Source of the DNA: Hydractinia symbiolongicarpus
Taxonomy: Eukaryota; Cnidaria; Hydrozoa; Anthoathecata; Hydractiniidae
Assembly: GCF_029227915.1 (NCBI RefSeq)
Contig: NC_079884.1
Span: 21,142,001 to 21,206,000, forward strand
Reading direction: 5' to 3'
DNA: 64,000 nt
Shown here: in pieces, positions 1 through 11,000 of the stretch
Layout of the letters: the number at the start of each line of letters is the position of its first letter
Position numbering within the stretch: position 1 is the first letter of the stretch
Translations under genes and position numbers: made by a program
The notes under the pieces: model-generated
Told to the model about the DNA's origin: nothing
Database searches by the model: none
What the model saw: the letters and a program-made list of their open reading frames with translations, nothing else

Positions 1-187
1 TAATAAAATTAAAAATGAATGCTTTTTGTTTCTGAAGTATGTATTACATACATAGATAAAATCATCCAAACCAGACAAAAGGCATAAAAAAATCAGAGTG
101 GCTAAAGTCTAGTGTAACTGAACCTCCTCAATCTTGTTAACCTGTTGCGCTGGAAAGCTGATGTTTACAGTAGGTCATGTTTATATA

Positions 188-1813
188 CTAGGTTTTGCTA
201 TTTCTGTGTTTCAGTTTTAATTTTCCATACATATAATTATGATGGTTCAAAATATGATCATCGTTAATGCAGAATGTCTTTTTGGGAACTTTCCAACTGT
301 TTCGCTGGCTACAACTTTCTTCATTGCTTGATTGACTTTCAATTGTTTCAGAATGTTGATGGTCGTTTTTTTCATTGCTTACTCTACTTCTCACCTTATC
401 ATAACCAAGAAAGTTTTTCCGAAGCTTTTGGGCTGCAAAACTATTTAGTTTATAATAATCAACAAATGTGCGTGCCACATTTCTTCCCAGCTTTAAATAG
501 GATTCTTCTGTATAAGGAACAGCTGTGGAGCAACCAGAGGAATAGCTGTAAAAGGATACCTCCAATGTATAACAATTACAACGATCTGACAAACATAAAC
601 CAAGTGTTCTTCTGCTTGTGCCAGCTTTAACCGCATCTTTATTAAAAGAAGTACTGCTGAAGGAAAAATCATCAGCATTACACGACAACAAACGTGGAAA
701 TGTTGAATGCTGCTCAAAACGTTCTTCATCCTCGTATACATTTCCATACATAAATCCATTCATTGCTGTAGAATGGGCATGAATATCGATACAAAAATCT
801 AAAGAGACCATGGGATCAGAATTCATTTGCAGTAGAAGTTGTTTTGTAGCAACAATTGATGGGTGAGCCCAAGGAGAAGGTTCTAACCAATAACGATTAA
901 GATCAAAACCCATTAAAGAACACCTGTAATTTCCAAGCACGACACCATCAGGATTTAACATTGGCACAATCATAAATACAAGATGTTCCCTCAACACTTG
1001 AGCTACAGGATGGTTGGATATTAAGAAATCTATAATTCCTTGACATACATACGAGGCTGGGGACTCGCCAGGATGAACCCTAGCAGTAAAGAACACAACT
1101 CTTCGCTTTTTATCTCCTTTTAAATTTTTTGGACTTGTTATGGTGAGAAGATCAACATTCCTTTGTTGCACAGATAAGCATAACTGGTCCCTTTTTATGT
1201 AATCAAGGTTCATGTTTTCTATATCATTAAGATACAGCTGTAGTTTATTATATGAGTATGGAAAACAATATGAGAACTGGTAAACATCAGCCTCCCTATC
1301 AAATGCAAATGCAAACGACATGACATAATTTTTATTGTGCTCTGGAGATTTGTAGTAAAACACATTCTTTGCCGGTATTCGTTGCCACCTTGGTCTACTT
1401 GTGGATTTAACCAAAGGACTCATACCTTCTCTGTACAAACTCTTTGTCTTACTGAAATTAATAATGTTAAATATAACCTTTTGTCCGGATCGTACATTTT
1501 GAACTGTAAAATTAAACCAAACACGAAACCTTGGATTACACGTGTCTGGTCGAATAAATAAATCATATTCAAACTCAGATATACAGTCTACACGGCCCAA
1601 ATTTCCACTTTGAAAACAAGCATGAAACATTAAATAACCCCGCTGAGCCTTTCCACTACTATCAGGTGGGTAGGCAATAAATTTCGACACATTACCAACA
1701 AGGTTCTCCTCTGTAGCACCATTATGGCTTTCAGTCTCATTCTTATAATTGAACAATGTACTTTTACTCTGAAACACTGAACTATCATCATCATTTGAAC
1801 TTTTAGATGCCAT
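188..1813 (-). CDS. AGBL4: Cytosolic carboxypeptidase 6 (AGBL4-like), tubulin deglutamylase
   Basis: An M14-family metallocarboxypeptidase of the CCP subfamily, which trims glutamates from polyglutamylated tubulin and other acidic C-termini in cytosol and cilia. The open frame has 564 codons. I place the start at its second Met (MASKSS, 1813), because the 23 residues before it are hydrophobic and unlike the family and the family start is a short acidic leader. From that start (541 aa) the zinc ligands are His247 and Glu250 in HPGE and His345 in DIHAHS. Substrate and catalytic residues follow in NPDGV, FDLNR and Glu418 of YTLEVSFY. The CCP N-terminal domain lies before the catalytic domain (SGNLGRVD, FIRPDTCNPRFRVWFNFTV). 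All key residues are present and the C-terminal 60 or so residues are a Ser/Asn-rich tail. Human CCP6 is about 500 aa. It has no intron, unlike vertebrate orthologues. Match to AGBL4 rather than AGBL2/3/5 is from remembered family sequence. Confidence 0.9.
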   Translation of the reverse strand: MASKSSNDDDSSVFQSKSTLFNYKNETESHNGATEENLVGNVSKFIAYPPDSSGKAQRGYLMFHACFQSGNLGRVDCISEFEYDLFIRPDTCNPRFRVWFNFTVQNVRSGQKVIFNIINFSKTKSLYREGMSPLVKSTSRPRWQRIPAKNVFYYKSPEHNKNYVMSFAFAFDREADVYQFSYCFPYSYNKLQLYLNDIENMNLDYIKRDQLCLSVQQRNVDLLTITSPKNLKGDKKRRVVFFTARVHPGESPASYVCQGIIDFLISNHPVAQVLREHLVFMIVPMLNPDGVVLGNYRCSLMGFDLNRYWLEPSPWAHPSIVATKQLLLQMNSDPMVSLDFCIDIHAHSTAMNGFMYGNVYEDEERFEQHSTFPRLLSCNADDFSFSSTSFNKDAVKAGTSRRTLGLCLSDRCNCYTLEVSFYSYSSGCSTAVPYTEESYLKLGRNVARTFVDYYKLNSFAAQKLRKNFLGYDKVRSRVSNEKNDHQHSETIESQSSNEESCSQRNSWKVPKKTFCINDDHILNHHNYMYGKLKLKHRNSKT

Positions 1814-2891
1814 TTCATTTTCTAAAAGATAATAAATGAAATTCAAGACTGGGCCTAATATGAAATATAATATATATACCATATATATATATATAAAATT
1901 ATCTCTCCTTTAATAAAAATAATACATATCAGAAAAGATGGCAATTATAAACACTTTGCAATGCATTATGATTCACAGCTATGGAACTAAAATCAGGCTG
2001 TGAAATCCAATGCGAATCCGCGTATTTGATTTGCGCGTTGACTCTTGTGACCTCTGATACCGCAAATCCAATCACATTCACACAATTAATAACATTAGTC
2101 ACAATACTTCTACTCTATTTCTACTCTTCAAATATTGGTGAATCTACGAACAAACACTTTGTTCGCTGCCAAGATCAACCATTTGCTGCCGATGGTTACC
2201 ATTTTATTTTCACTTTATTGGAATTGAATACTTTACAGAATGATTATTGATCATCACGAATCAGGCCCTTGCGTCCAGATCATTGGGAACCTAATTATTA
2301 GGATGAGTCTGGTTATCGACTTCAACTTTTTTTGCATGTGATTTTTTTTATTGTCATCTTTTCAAAAGTTTATTACATGAACGACGTCTCGTCTCAATGA
2401 TATGTTTACTATGTCTCTCCAAGGACCCCTGTATTCAAAGGGTATTTCCGTAAGGTATATATAGTTACCATGGATTCTGTACTTTGCCTTTAATCTCAAA
2501 GCACAAAATATCAAAAAAGGCGCATTTCCTGAGGGCAAGTTTCAGTCAGCCAGTCGGCTTTGGTGATGATCTTCCACTCACATAAAGAAAATGAAGTGTT
2601 TCATATCATAATAATACTAGAGAAAGAAACTATAAAAATTGGATTCCCGTATGGAATTTATGAGAAACTAAATTGGATTCGCGAAAGCTAAGAACCACGA
2701 GAATCCAACTAGATTCGGAGGACTCATGAAGTGGTAGTTGCGAGAATCCAAATGAATTTGCGATAGCTAAGGTCGGATTTGACAGCCTGAAGATCATTCC
2801 TAAGATTATGGAAAAAGTTCTCTGTTAATTAGCAACACTGCATGGCTAGGATCTACCATATTGGTAATTTCACCAGAAACTTGTGTACAGA
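1814..2891. other. Non-coding spacer upstream of the carboxypeptidase gene
   Basis: I see no gene here. The stretch begins with an AT dinucleotide run just upstream of the AGBL4-like start. At 2640-2770 two diverged copies of a motif like GATTCGCGAAAGCTAAG lie about 80 bases apart, each near a GAGAATCCAA box. This suggests a decayed short repeat, not a regulatory element I can name. Confidence 0.4.
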
Positions 2892-3628
2892 ACTGTGAAA
2901 AGGTTTGTTAACATTGTGGTTCGTGTTTATTTCATGTTACGCACGAACCACAATAGCCCATGATGCATATTTTTGAACACGAACAAAAATTAAACATTAC
3001 ACTGTGGTGTCCATGATATATAACTTCTATTATAAAACAACAAAGACCATATTAGTTTATCAATTAAATCAAAAATTAACGGCAAAAAAATAAATGAACA
3101 CTTGTTGTTTTAATTCGTTGTCATAAAGCTAGCTATATCTATTATATAGCTAGCTTTATGATTTTAATCGTTTGGAATCAAAAGCGATGTAAAAAAGCAT
3201 TTCTATCGCCACTCTTCGTTCTTAAACTTTTAAAATGCAATCTAAAAAATCATTTCTATCGCCGCAGAGAAATTGAACTTTTCTAGACAAATGACAATTC
3301 GTAAAAAAAATGGCGTCCAATGCGAAAAAGTATACACCAAGCAAAAACTACCAATATGCTTTTTAAACTTGATAAAATCTGAAACAAACAAATTAACTTT
3401 AATGAAAGACTTTTTTGAAAAGAAAAAAAAATTATACTGGCTTTAAAAATGTTGGAGCTCGCGAAAACAATCGTGGGACACACAATCCTTTGTCAAGATA
3501 ATAATATTAGCGTGGTGGCCACGATAGAATGTTTGAATGTTTGTTATACATAAAGACCATGATTTTATCGTGCTTCGTGTGCACCACGCTCGTTACACGA
3601 ACACGATGTTAACAAACCTTTTCACAGT
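2892..3628. mobile_element. 737-bp MITE-like element with ~30-bp terminal inverted repeats
   Basis: The left end (2892-2924, beginning ACTGTGAAAAGGTTTGTTAA) is the near-exact inverted complement of the right end (3596-3628), with only a few mismatches over about 33 bases. The interior has no coding capacity. It contains a perfect hairpin at 3121-3161 and, at 3195-3275, about one and a half units of a 54-bp repeat that recurs as an array at 62 kb. No target duplication is clear. The layout fits a non-autonomous DNA transposon of unknown superfamily. Confidence 0.6.
3121..3161. repeat. Perfect hairpin, 18-bp stem, 5-nt loop
   Basis: Arms 3121-3138 and 3144-3161 are exact inverted complements (core AAAGCTAGCTATAT) with the loop CTATT. 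The hairpin sits inside the 737-bp MITE-like element. Confidence 0.85.
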
Positions 3629-6600
3629 ACTTTACTTTACAAAACATACAGCATTGTTGGGGTACCTACTGATGAGAAAATCTTTGTTTAGTGGAGTAAG
3701 ACATTTTAATTTATACCTTGTAAGCATTCAATAAATGAAAAAAACTATATTATTATGCAACTAGACAGGCTGGAGAATATTTAAGAATAAATTCTCATCG
3801 CTATGCTCTTCTCCTCACATTCCCTTTGTTAATTTACTTCACCAAGTTTACCTAACAGTGCCTCTGTTTCTTTAGAAATAAAAGAAGGTGCATAAAAATG
3901 TTTAAAACAGTCACAAGCTAGAGCTGGAGAATAAGTGGGCAAGTATTTCAGCTATTTTTATCATAAAATTAGCTTTAGAAAAAAACACAAAACAGAACTG
4001 CGTCGTGAATGATGCGACTAGGACGTTTCTGAAGATTCCTTTTTTTGCCTGACCCTGAGCAAACACACTTCGTAAAGTTGATTTAATAGATGGCTTTTAA
4101 TAGTCAAAACCATAAAGTTATAGATGACTTGCTCAAGCTTTGTTTACATTTTTTTCAGCAGACAAATAGTTTTTTAACCAATCAGGTCTTCTAAAAAGAA
4201 TTATTAGCCAATTGAATTGCCTTATTTTGCCTGTCAAGAAAATAAAAACGATAAAAAAGAATTTATCAAGATAGCAAGCCACCTAGAGCTATAGCTATAT
4301 GAAGCAAGAAAAGTTGCCACAAAATGTCAATAGAGGTGTTTGTCTATATATATAGCATAATAAGGACATTATACGCTATATATACATATATATACGCTGA
4401 CCAGTGACTCTTTTCTGTGACACAGTGTTTATCATTTAAGCGCAAGAAGTAGGAAAACAGTCAACAGGCCTAAGACTTTGCATCTAAGAAGCTAGCCAGC
4501 TATTATTTTCCTGAAAAGCCTTTTTATAAGAAATGCATGGAATCCAAGAAAGTTTTAGCAGAGTGATTTAGCTAGCTATTAAAACTGCTTTAAAAAAACA
4601 CTCTTGTTACACAAGGTCTCTTTTGTGTGGTAGCTAAAAGAGGCATATATAACAAACATTTTAAGCTATTATTAGGAAAAAAATATGGAGGCAAAGATGA
4701 GCTAAATAACGTCACTAACACTACAAAAACTGAGTAAGTGTGGTGGTAGAAGCAGTTTCTCTTTCCAAGGACAGGAGGATATGACAGCAAACGACACCAT
4801 ATTTCAACAAAAATGGTTGTTTTGTGATGTTTCATAGGTCCGCAGACCTTCCCCAGTCCCTTTAACTAACGCAGCCTTAAAGCCTCGAAAATTTGTTTTG
4901 GACCTTAAAAAAACAAGTGATTTTCAAAATAAAACCAATCACGTGAAGTGAAGTGAATTTTAGCTTTAGCTGGCATGCTTCATAAAAACAGTGTAACACC
5001 TGCGCAGTCCTAGATTCTGGAAGTCAAAGTACCTTAATCCAAAAGTATCCGACTGATACATTACATCTATCTGCAACAAATTAAAGTCTTTCCATCGGCA
5101 GTACAAAGATAACAAGAGAGAAAGTTGCAGTGAAAAAGACAAGCTTTATAATCGCCCAAAAATAACTAACTAATAACTTAGGTATAAAGTAACATCTGCA
5201 TTATGCAATTAGCGAATTAAGATTTAGGGTTCCGTTACAACAAACAAACGGTGATCGTAATGGAGATTCAACATAAAAGAAATTCCTGCAACCGATATGA
5301 AACTATTAATTGAACCGGATTTGCCACGAGCTTTTCACGCAACAGGGGTAAATGCAGGAGGGAATGGAACGCCGTATATGATAAGAACCGTATTTGGGTG
5401 GTCACTATCTTGTCCGTTGTTGAAAAACTTTTCAGAATTGCACGCTAAGAATTAACTATTATAACCGGTCAAAAACTTTAGCGAATAAAAAAGTGTTCCG
5501 TGCAAAAAAATGATGCCTTTTTTTACTGTGAGTTAACAGACTTCTACATAATTGCAAGTTCAGTACGGAGAATATAAACAATCTACTAGTGCAATTACGG
5601 GAAAATTAACATTGCCTGAATTGCAGAATAGGGAAAAGGCCTACAGAAAGGAAAAGTCAATATCATCACTATCAAAATAGGAATCACCTAGATGGCATCT
5701 GCTATCTGTACACCTTTTCATCGTCGAAAAAAAAACTAGTCACAGTTTATGGATGATTAAAAAATGCAAGAAATTTTTTCCGTTTTTAACACCAGTTGAT
5801 TCTTCTACAAACCATTGAATTACTCCTTGCTGTCAGAATATCAGAACAGCGACCATGGTGGACGTGAACGTCTGTTGTTAAGTATGTTCGACAACGCTGT
5901 TAGATTATATAAGTACGAGGAGTGGTCTAAGAATTAGTTTATTTTGTCAAAAGTGGATTAAAAAACCTGCATGGCAGTTAATGACTGACCTTATTCAAGA
6001 CTAACTATTAGTAAACCTGCATTTTTTATTACAGGTGTCGACTACTTTATCTGTGAAAATATTATACGAAATAATACGGAACGTTGACAATGTTTCTTCA
6101 CCTGCATGGTGCGAGAGCTATTCATTTGGCAGTTCCGAAAGTGACACAAATGATTTCGTAGTTTACATTCACAGTGTGTCCAATTTTCGTTCGCACAAAA
6201 AGATTTGACAAACTGTAAGCGTTGGAGACACACTCCTAGCAGATCACTATTGGAAACGGTGCACGGAAGAATACCTACCACAGTTGACTACAAGAGGAAA
6301 TTTGGGCACCCATACCCACTTTTCTCTGCTTTTTTTTTAGCGAAACTTGTAGTTATTAATGTAATCAGAACTTGTTAATGTGGTTGCGCTTCAAGAAAGG
6401 AAATAACAGCAGATTTACTTTCTGTTCAAACTTATCAATAAACTGTATGTTTCGTCTAATTTATTGTATATTGTTACCGTCTATGTTACAATTATTAGTA
6501 ACCATATTGTAATATTTTCGAACTACTGCTCGGGCGCATGCGCAGCACAAACCACATCCTTTTTATTTCTATTTATTGAACTTTTAATTTATTAATTATT

Positions 6601-7605
6601 AAGTTTGCCATTTTTGGAAAAATAAAACCTTGAAATCTTTCACAACCAATAATATCCCTGGTTAAAATCCCATTTTTTAGCCTACATGCCACTGATGCTC
6701 TGGATCAACCTCGACGCTCGGGCTCTTTTTCTCTTTTTTAAAACGCCGTCCCTTATATTAAAAACAGAAAAAAGTCCTGGGATCGAGGTTGGCCCATTTC
6801 CTTGTGTCCAACCGTTCACAGCCGGATGGAGATTTAACATCCCGTAGTTATTAAATTTGTTTTGTTAAGAAAAGCATATATTTGATAACATATTTTTGTT
6901 TCTGAGGAAGAGGGCGTTTTATTACGTACTACCTCCGTACTATGGCATGGATTTCTTGTGAAAGATGTTGATTGTTTCAGTAATTAAATATTTAGAAACT
7001 CTGCACCTTTGGCTAGCAAGGTTTTGTCGTTAAGAAACAGTTCAACTGGTTTTACTGGCTTTCTTTCTTTCCTTAAAATCATCAATATGGTCACTGATAT
7101 CGTCCTTGGTTCACTCTTCATGGCATACCACAGGTGCGAAGCAAGGTCATGATATTTTATACTTTTTCTTTATCTTACCCCCAGTATTTTATTAGTAACC
7201 AGTTATCGACAGTTTATTAACCGCGTATACCTATTTAAACCTTCTAATTCGTTGCTAACCTTTTCGCATCATTACGCAAAATTTTGTACAGAACTTACGC
7301 GTAAAATGTTTTGCGCGAAAATATTCATTTTCAAAAAGCACAACTGATTGCTTTTTTCCTGACTTTTTTCACGATTTGCAAAAAAAACAAAAACAGAATT
7401 ATTTTGAATGCATCCACAATCTTGCCTAAAACAATACATTCTAACATTTTTTCCTTGTTATTTGTGAGAAAATTGAAACTTCACGAAAAAAAGAGCCAAA
7501 TTCTTTCATGTTACTACTGCACGAAATTTAATACGCCCGAATAAGGCAAGGGTTTTGGCTTGAGTTTTCTATTATAATTACTATTATTACTATAATTACT
7601 ATTCT
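3629..7605. other. Intergenic stretch, no gene supported
   Basis: This is AT-rich DNA between the carboxypeptidase gene and the scaffold gene. The short open frames have no recognisable motif and no splice structure I can follow. I looked here for a guanylate-kinase exon of the neighbouring scaffold gene and found no convincing one. The only structured feature is the degenerate inverted repeat at 6702-6794. Confidence 0.4.
6702..6794. repeat. Degenerate inverted repeat of the CAACCTCG/CCAGG family
   Basis: The left arm (6702-6724) carries ATCAACCTCGACGCTCGGG and the right arm (6773-6794) carries CCTGGGATCGAGGTTG. The arms match at about 15 of 22 positions. Related inverted repeats lie at 20658-20697 and 22697-22781, and a shorter one at 51233-51255, so this is a dispersed foldback or MITE family. 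Confidence 0.5.
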
Positions 7606-7645
7606 ATTATAATACCGATAGTCACCAGACTATCGGTATTATAAT
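7606..7645. repeat. Perfect hairpin, 18-bp stem, 4-nt loop
   Basis: Arms 7606-7623 (ATTATAATACCGATAGTC) and 7628-7645 are exact inverted complements around the loop ACCA. It lies about 190 bases beyond the proposed stop codon of the scaffold gene. No T-run or other terminator context is evident. Confidence 0.9.
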
Positions 7646-7837
7646 TCTTGTTTCAAAAAAATTCTATATCGTACATTCTTTTTACTATAACTATGCAAAT
7701 ATGTACTCGTATATTTCTTTCACGAGTTGCTAGGATTATAAAATATTAAATCTGTCATATATCAACAGAATACAGGTTCTTCCAGAAGAATTTCATAAAA
7801 CACATTTCTTCGAAGGTCTAGAAATAAAAAGAGATTT

Positions 7838-8010
7838 TTATATGTCAGGCAAAAAACTGTCTAAATAAAATATTTGATACAGTCTGTTGTAGGTATCAGT
7901 AGGAACCAATTGCGTAAAATGGTCTGGTGTTTTACAAATATTGTCAGCGCACATCCTTCTTCCAATCGTGCAACTCTTAATTTCCAAATGAAACACAACC
8001 TGAACTGTAT
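7838..8010 (-). CDS. Scaffold gene candidate terminal exon
   Basis: Joining the previous donor (phase 1) to the acceptor CTTGTCTAAG at 8011 opens a frame of 57 codons ending in TAA at 7838, with text such as FHLEIKSCTIGRRMC and DHFTQLVPTDTYNRLYQIF. I cannot align it confidently to a guanylate-kinase domain. If it is real, the protein ends without a full GK domain. If not, the GK exons lie elsewhere, and I did not find them down to 1900. Confidence 0.35.
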
Positions 8011-11000
8011 CTTAGACAAGATACAAGATGCCCCGAGAACGAGGTTCAATGACACACACTTTTACTTATCACGCCCTGGAGGAAGATCACACTTACCATT
8101 AAATGAAAAGGTTCTTTCTCTTCCTCGTGATTGAGATTTTCTTTTCTTCGTGATAAAGCTTGGCTTTTTTCCAAACCATTTTTTCAAGTCATTTGCAGAT
8201 TTGTTAAATTTTAGAAGTCTCTTCTTTCTGCGATCGTCCATGATGATGTCATTATCAGTGTCTAGCGGTGTAGGAGATTTGGGTTCTTCTATATACCTAA
8301 AGTCAAGATTACATAACTCATTCATAAAAACTACAAAACTACAACCCTATGCACAGATCTTTTGTGATTCGGCAGCCAGTGAGCTGAAACAATTTCGTTT
8401 TTGCAAACGCGTAGGGCAGATAAACAGTCATGTTGGACTTTCCAACATTCTGGTTTGACATGGCAGTGTCCACATAATGGCGCTCCTGGGAATTGAAAAT
8501 ATAGTACTATGCTGTTGTCCGTATAAATTTGCACCGTTTACGATTTTAAATGTAAATAATAGCTCCGGCAAGTTAAGCATACGGAAATAGCGTAAATGAT
8601 TGTTTGTGGAGTAGTGTGAAAGGCAGATCAGGAAGACCACAGTCAAAGGGGGTAACTTTTTCGAGTTTTGCACTGGGACTGGATGAACAACTCTAATTCA
8701 AGTACTGCGACATGATTATCTGATAAAGTCTGTGGTAAGATCCGAATGATGTAGAGGTCGTTCTTCTTTGATTGTGCAATCGTGGACATATTGTTACGAA
8801 ATGCTGCAAGGACATAAAGTACTTAAGAAAACAATGAGGGAATGCTAAAAGATAAGAATGATAAAGAAGCTAGCAAACTTCAATAATAAGATATATCCTA
8901 CGTAGTAAAATACTGAGAGGGGAAATTAGTGATAAAAGATCAGAAAATCTTACGTTTCAATTCTTGGCAGGACTCCTTCAACATTTACTAATGTCTTCTT
9001 GACTGTTCTTGTCCCATACCAACTCCAAGTAAGTGTTTCAATATCAAAGTTATGTAGAGTATCTGTGATATGAAATATATCGCCGATTTCAAAACTTATT
9101 TCGTCACTGTTAACAGCAGTGTATTGTTGCAAACATCTAGAAGAACGTTACAAAAACCATATTTTTTTCTACTTAGGTTTAGTCAGCCAAAAAGATACAA
9201 AATGTGATTACTTTTGCATTTACATATTGTTGCACCGTGTTTCTAATAGTTTCTCTTAGTGATTTGTTAAAATTTTATGCAAGACACAATCCGGTAGTTG
9301 ATGTTTAAAAATTAAACGTTCAGTTTTAGACTGCTCAAGAAACGAGACGAATTTTCGAAAAGCTGTATACTTTTAATTCTTTTCTTGCACCACCTTGTAT
9401 GCGGTATTTTGTTCCTTGAACAAAAAGAACCAGACGGAAAAATCCTGCTGTATAGTGACAGAAGAATTTTTTGGATTTGATTATACCTTTAGATAATTTT
9501 TTTGGTGACGCTGTTAAGTGGCAGCGAGTACGAAGCGTGGGTGCAAAAATAAAAATTGCAACCAACCTTACGTAAATAGATTCATACGGCTTCTGTTCTA
9601 ACAGAGTATCGAAATCTAAAAAAAAGCATCTGAAAATTAAACGAAGAATAAAATTAGGGGAAGTAACTAAACAAAGGTTGTCACTGCACTCGCAACATGG
9701 ATGTAGAGGTATTTTCTTTTCTTTAAAGGCACCACCGAAATAAAAAAATAACATACTTTCATAAAAGGCAACCTCTACTCGTAGTTGTATACACGAACGG
9801 TGGTTAAGTAAAGATCTAGTAGCGAAGTCTAAGGTTGCTTTTGTTAAATCTGAAGAGTTAAGCTAAAACAGAAGAATTAAGTTAAAGTTCATACCCGAAG
9901 ATCCGAAAGCCTGGCAGAGTTTCCTACAAATCTGTTAGTAAAATAGTGTGAAAGCTCTCCTAAAAAAGATCTGCTAAGCATACGTCAGAAATAACCTGCT
10001 GCGTACATGCAAGATTCTATCGCCAACTTTTAACCCCGACAGTTCGGCCACACTATCTGGTGCCAGTTCTTTTACAAAGATTCCAACTTTGTTTCCACCA
10101 GTAATGGTGATTCCTATAATATCAGTAGCATGCTTCTCCATTCGAATGACGCGGGTTGTTTGTCTAAGAATAATATCAAAAATATATATATGTGCTTCCT
10201 CTTATATTTAACTTGATAAACACTGTTACTATATAAACCTAAAACGACGATTATTACTTTGTATCTTCAGTATTTATTCTTCTTTTGTATCTTCTTGGTA
10301 GCGTGGCATACCCAGGTACATTAGTAAAAGGCGTCTCACTTGCGGCAGCTAGACTAAGATCACTAGAGTTTGAACGTGGTAATTGCAGTGTACTGAAATC
10401 ATCATTCGAATATGTTAACACAGGACGCTCTGTTTTGCGCTCTATTGTTGAAACTGAGCGTCTTAAACCTGGACTTGATCGTCGGCTATGTCTTGGACTT
10501 GGTTTTAAATTTGGGGAAAACTCTGAACTTTGAATAGAGATGTCATCAAGTACTCTGGATTTCGACGGTTTTAAATGATTTAACAATGAAGTGTTTAAGC
10601 GAGGCGACTTTTTGACAAGTAAGGTTTTCGGACGAGATTGTGGAGAGTTGTTGAGTTCTAAAACAGGCAAGGTCTCAACTTGAATCTCAGGAATTTTCAT
10701 GGAGTCAGTATATGAGCGCGTAGCAAAATAATTTGTATCTTCAGTGATAGATTGCGGTTCCGAAACATCTGAAAATAACGACGATACATCGCTAAATACT
10801 GATTTTGCGACAGAGAAGTCAGAATATGTTGTTGATCTTTTTCGACGTGGAAAATTGTTAAATGATATTGAAGCTCGAATAGATGATTTCTAAAGTTAAT
10901 TTTGTATATTTTATCTTTTAAAAGGTTAAAAAAGTATGCATACTGCAATAACATTCGATGATAGATCATGTCGTTAGAAGTATATAGAAAAATCAAAAAT

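Noticed and set aside
1981-2250. Plus-strand frame of 89 codons upstream of the carboxypeptidase gene
   Set aside because: No recognisable domain, biased composition and overlap with decayed repeat boxes.
8331-8534. Cys-rich open frame (GHCHVKPECW...) between the SH3 and hook exons
   Set aside because: The SH3 and hook exons join directly in phase across this segment, so it is intron. I found no zinc-finger spacing that holds together.
9335-9480. Missing exon between the third PDZ and the SH3
   Set aside because: Several AG/GT pairs exist, but none gives both the required phase and PDZ-end or SH3-start text, so I did not add one.
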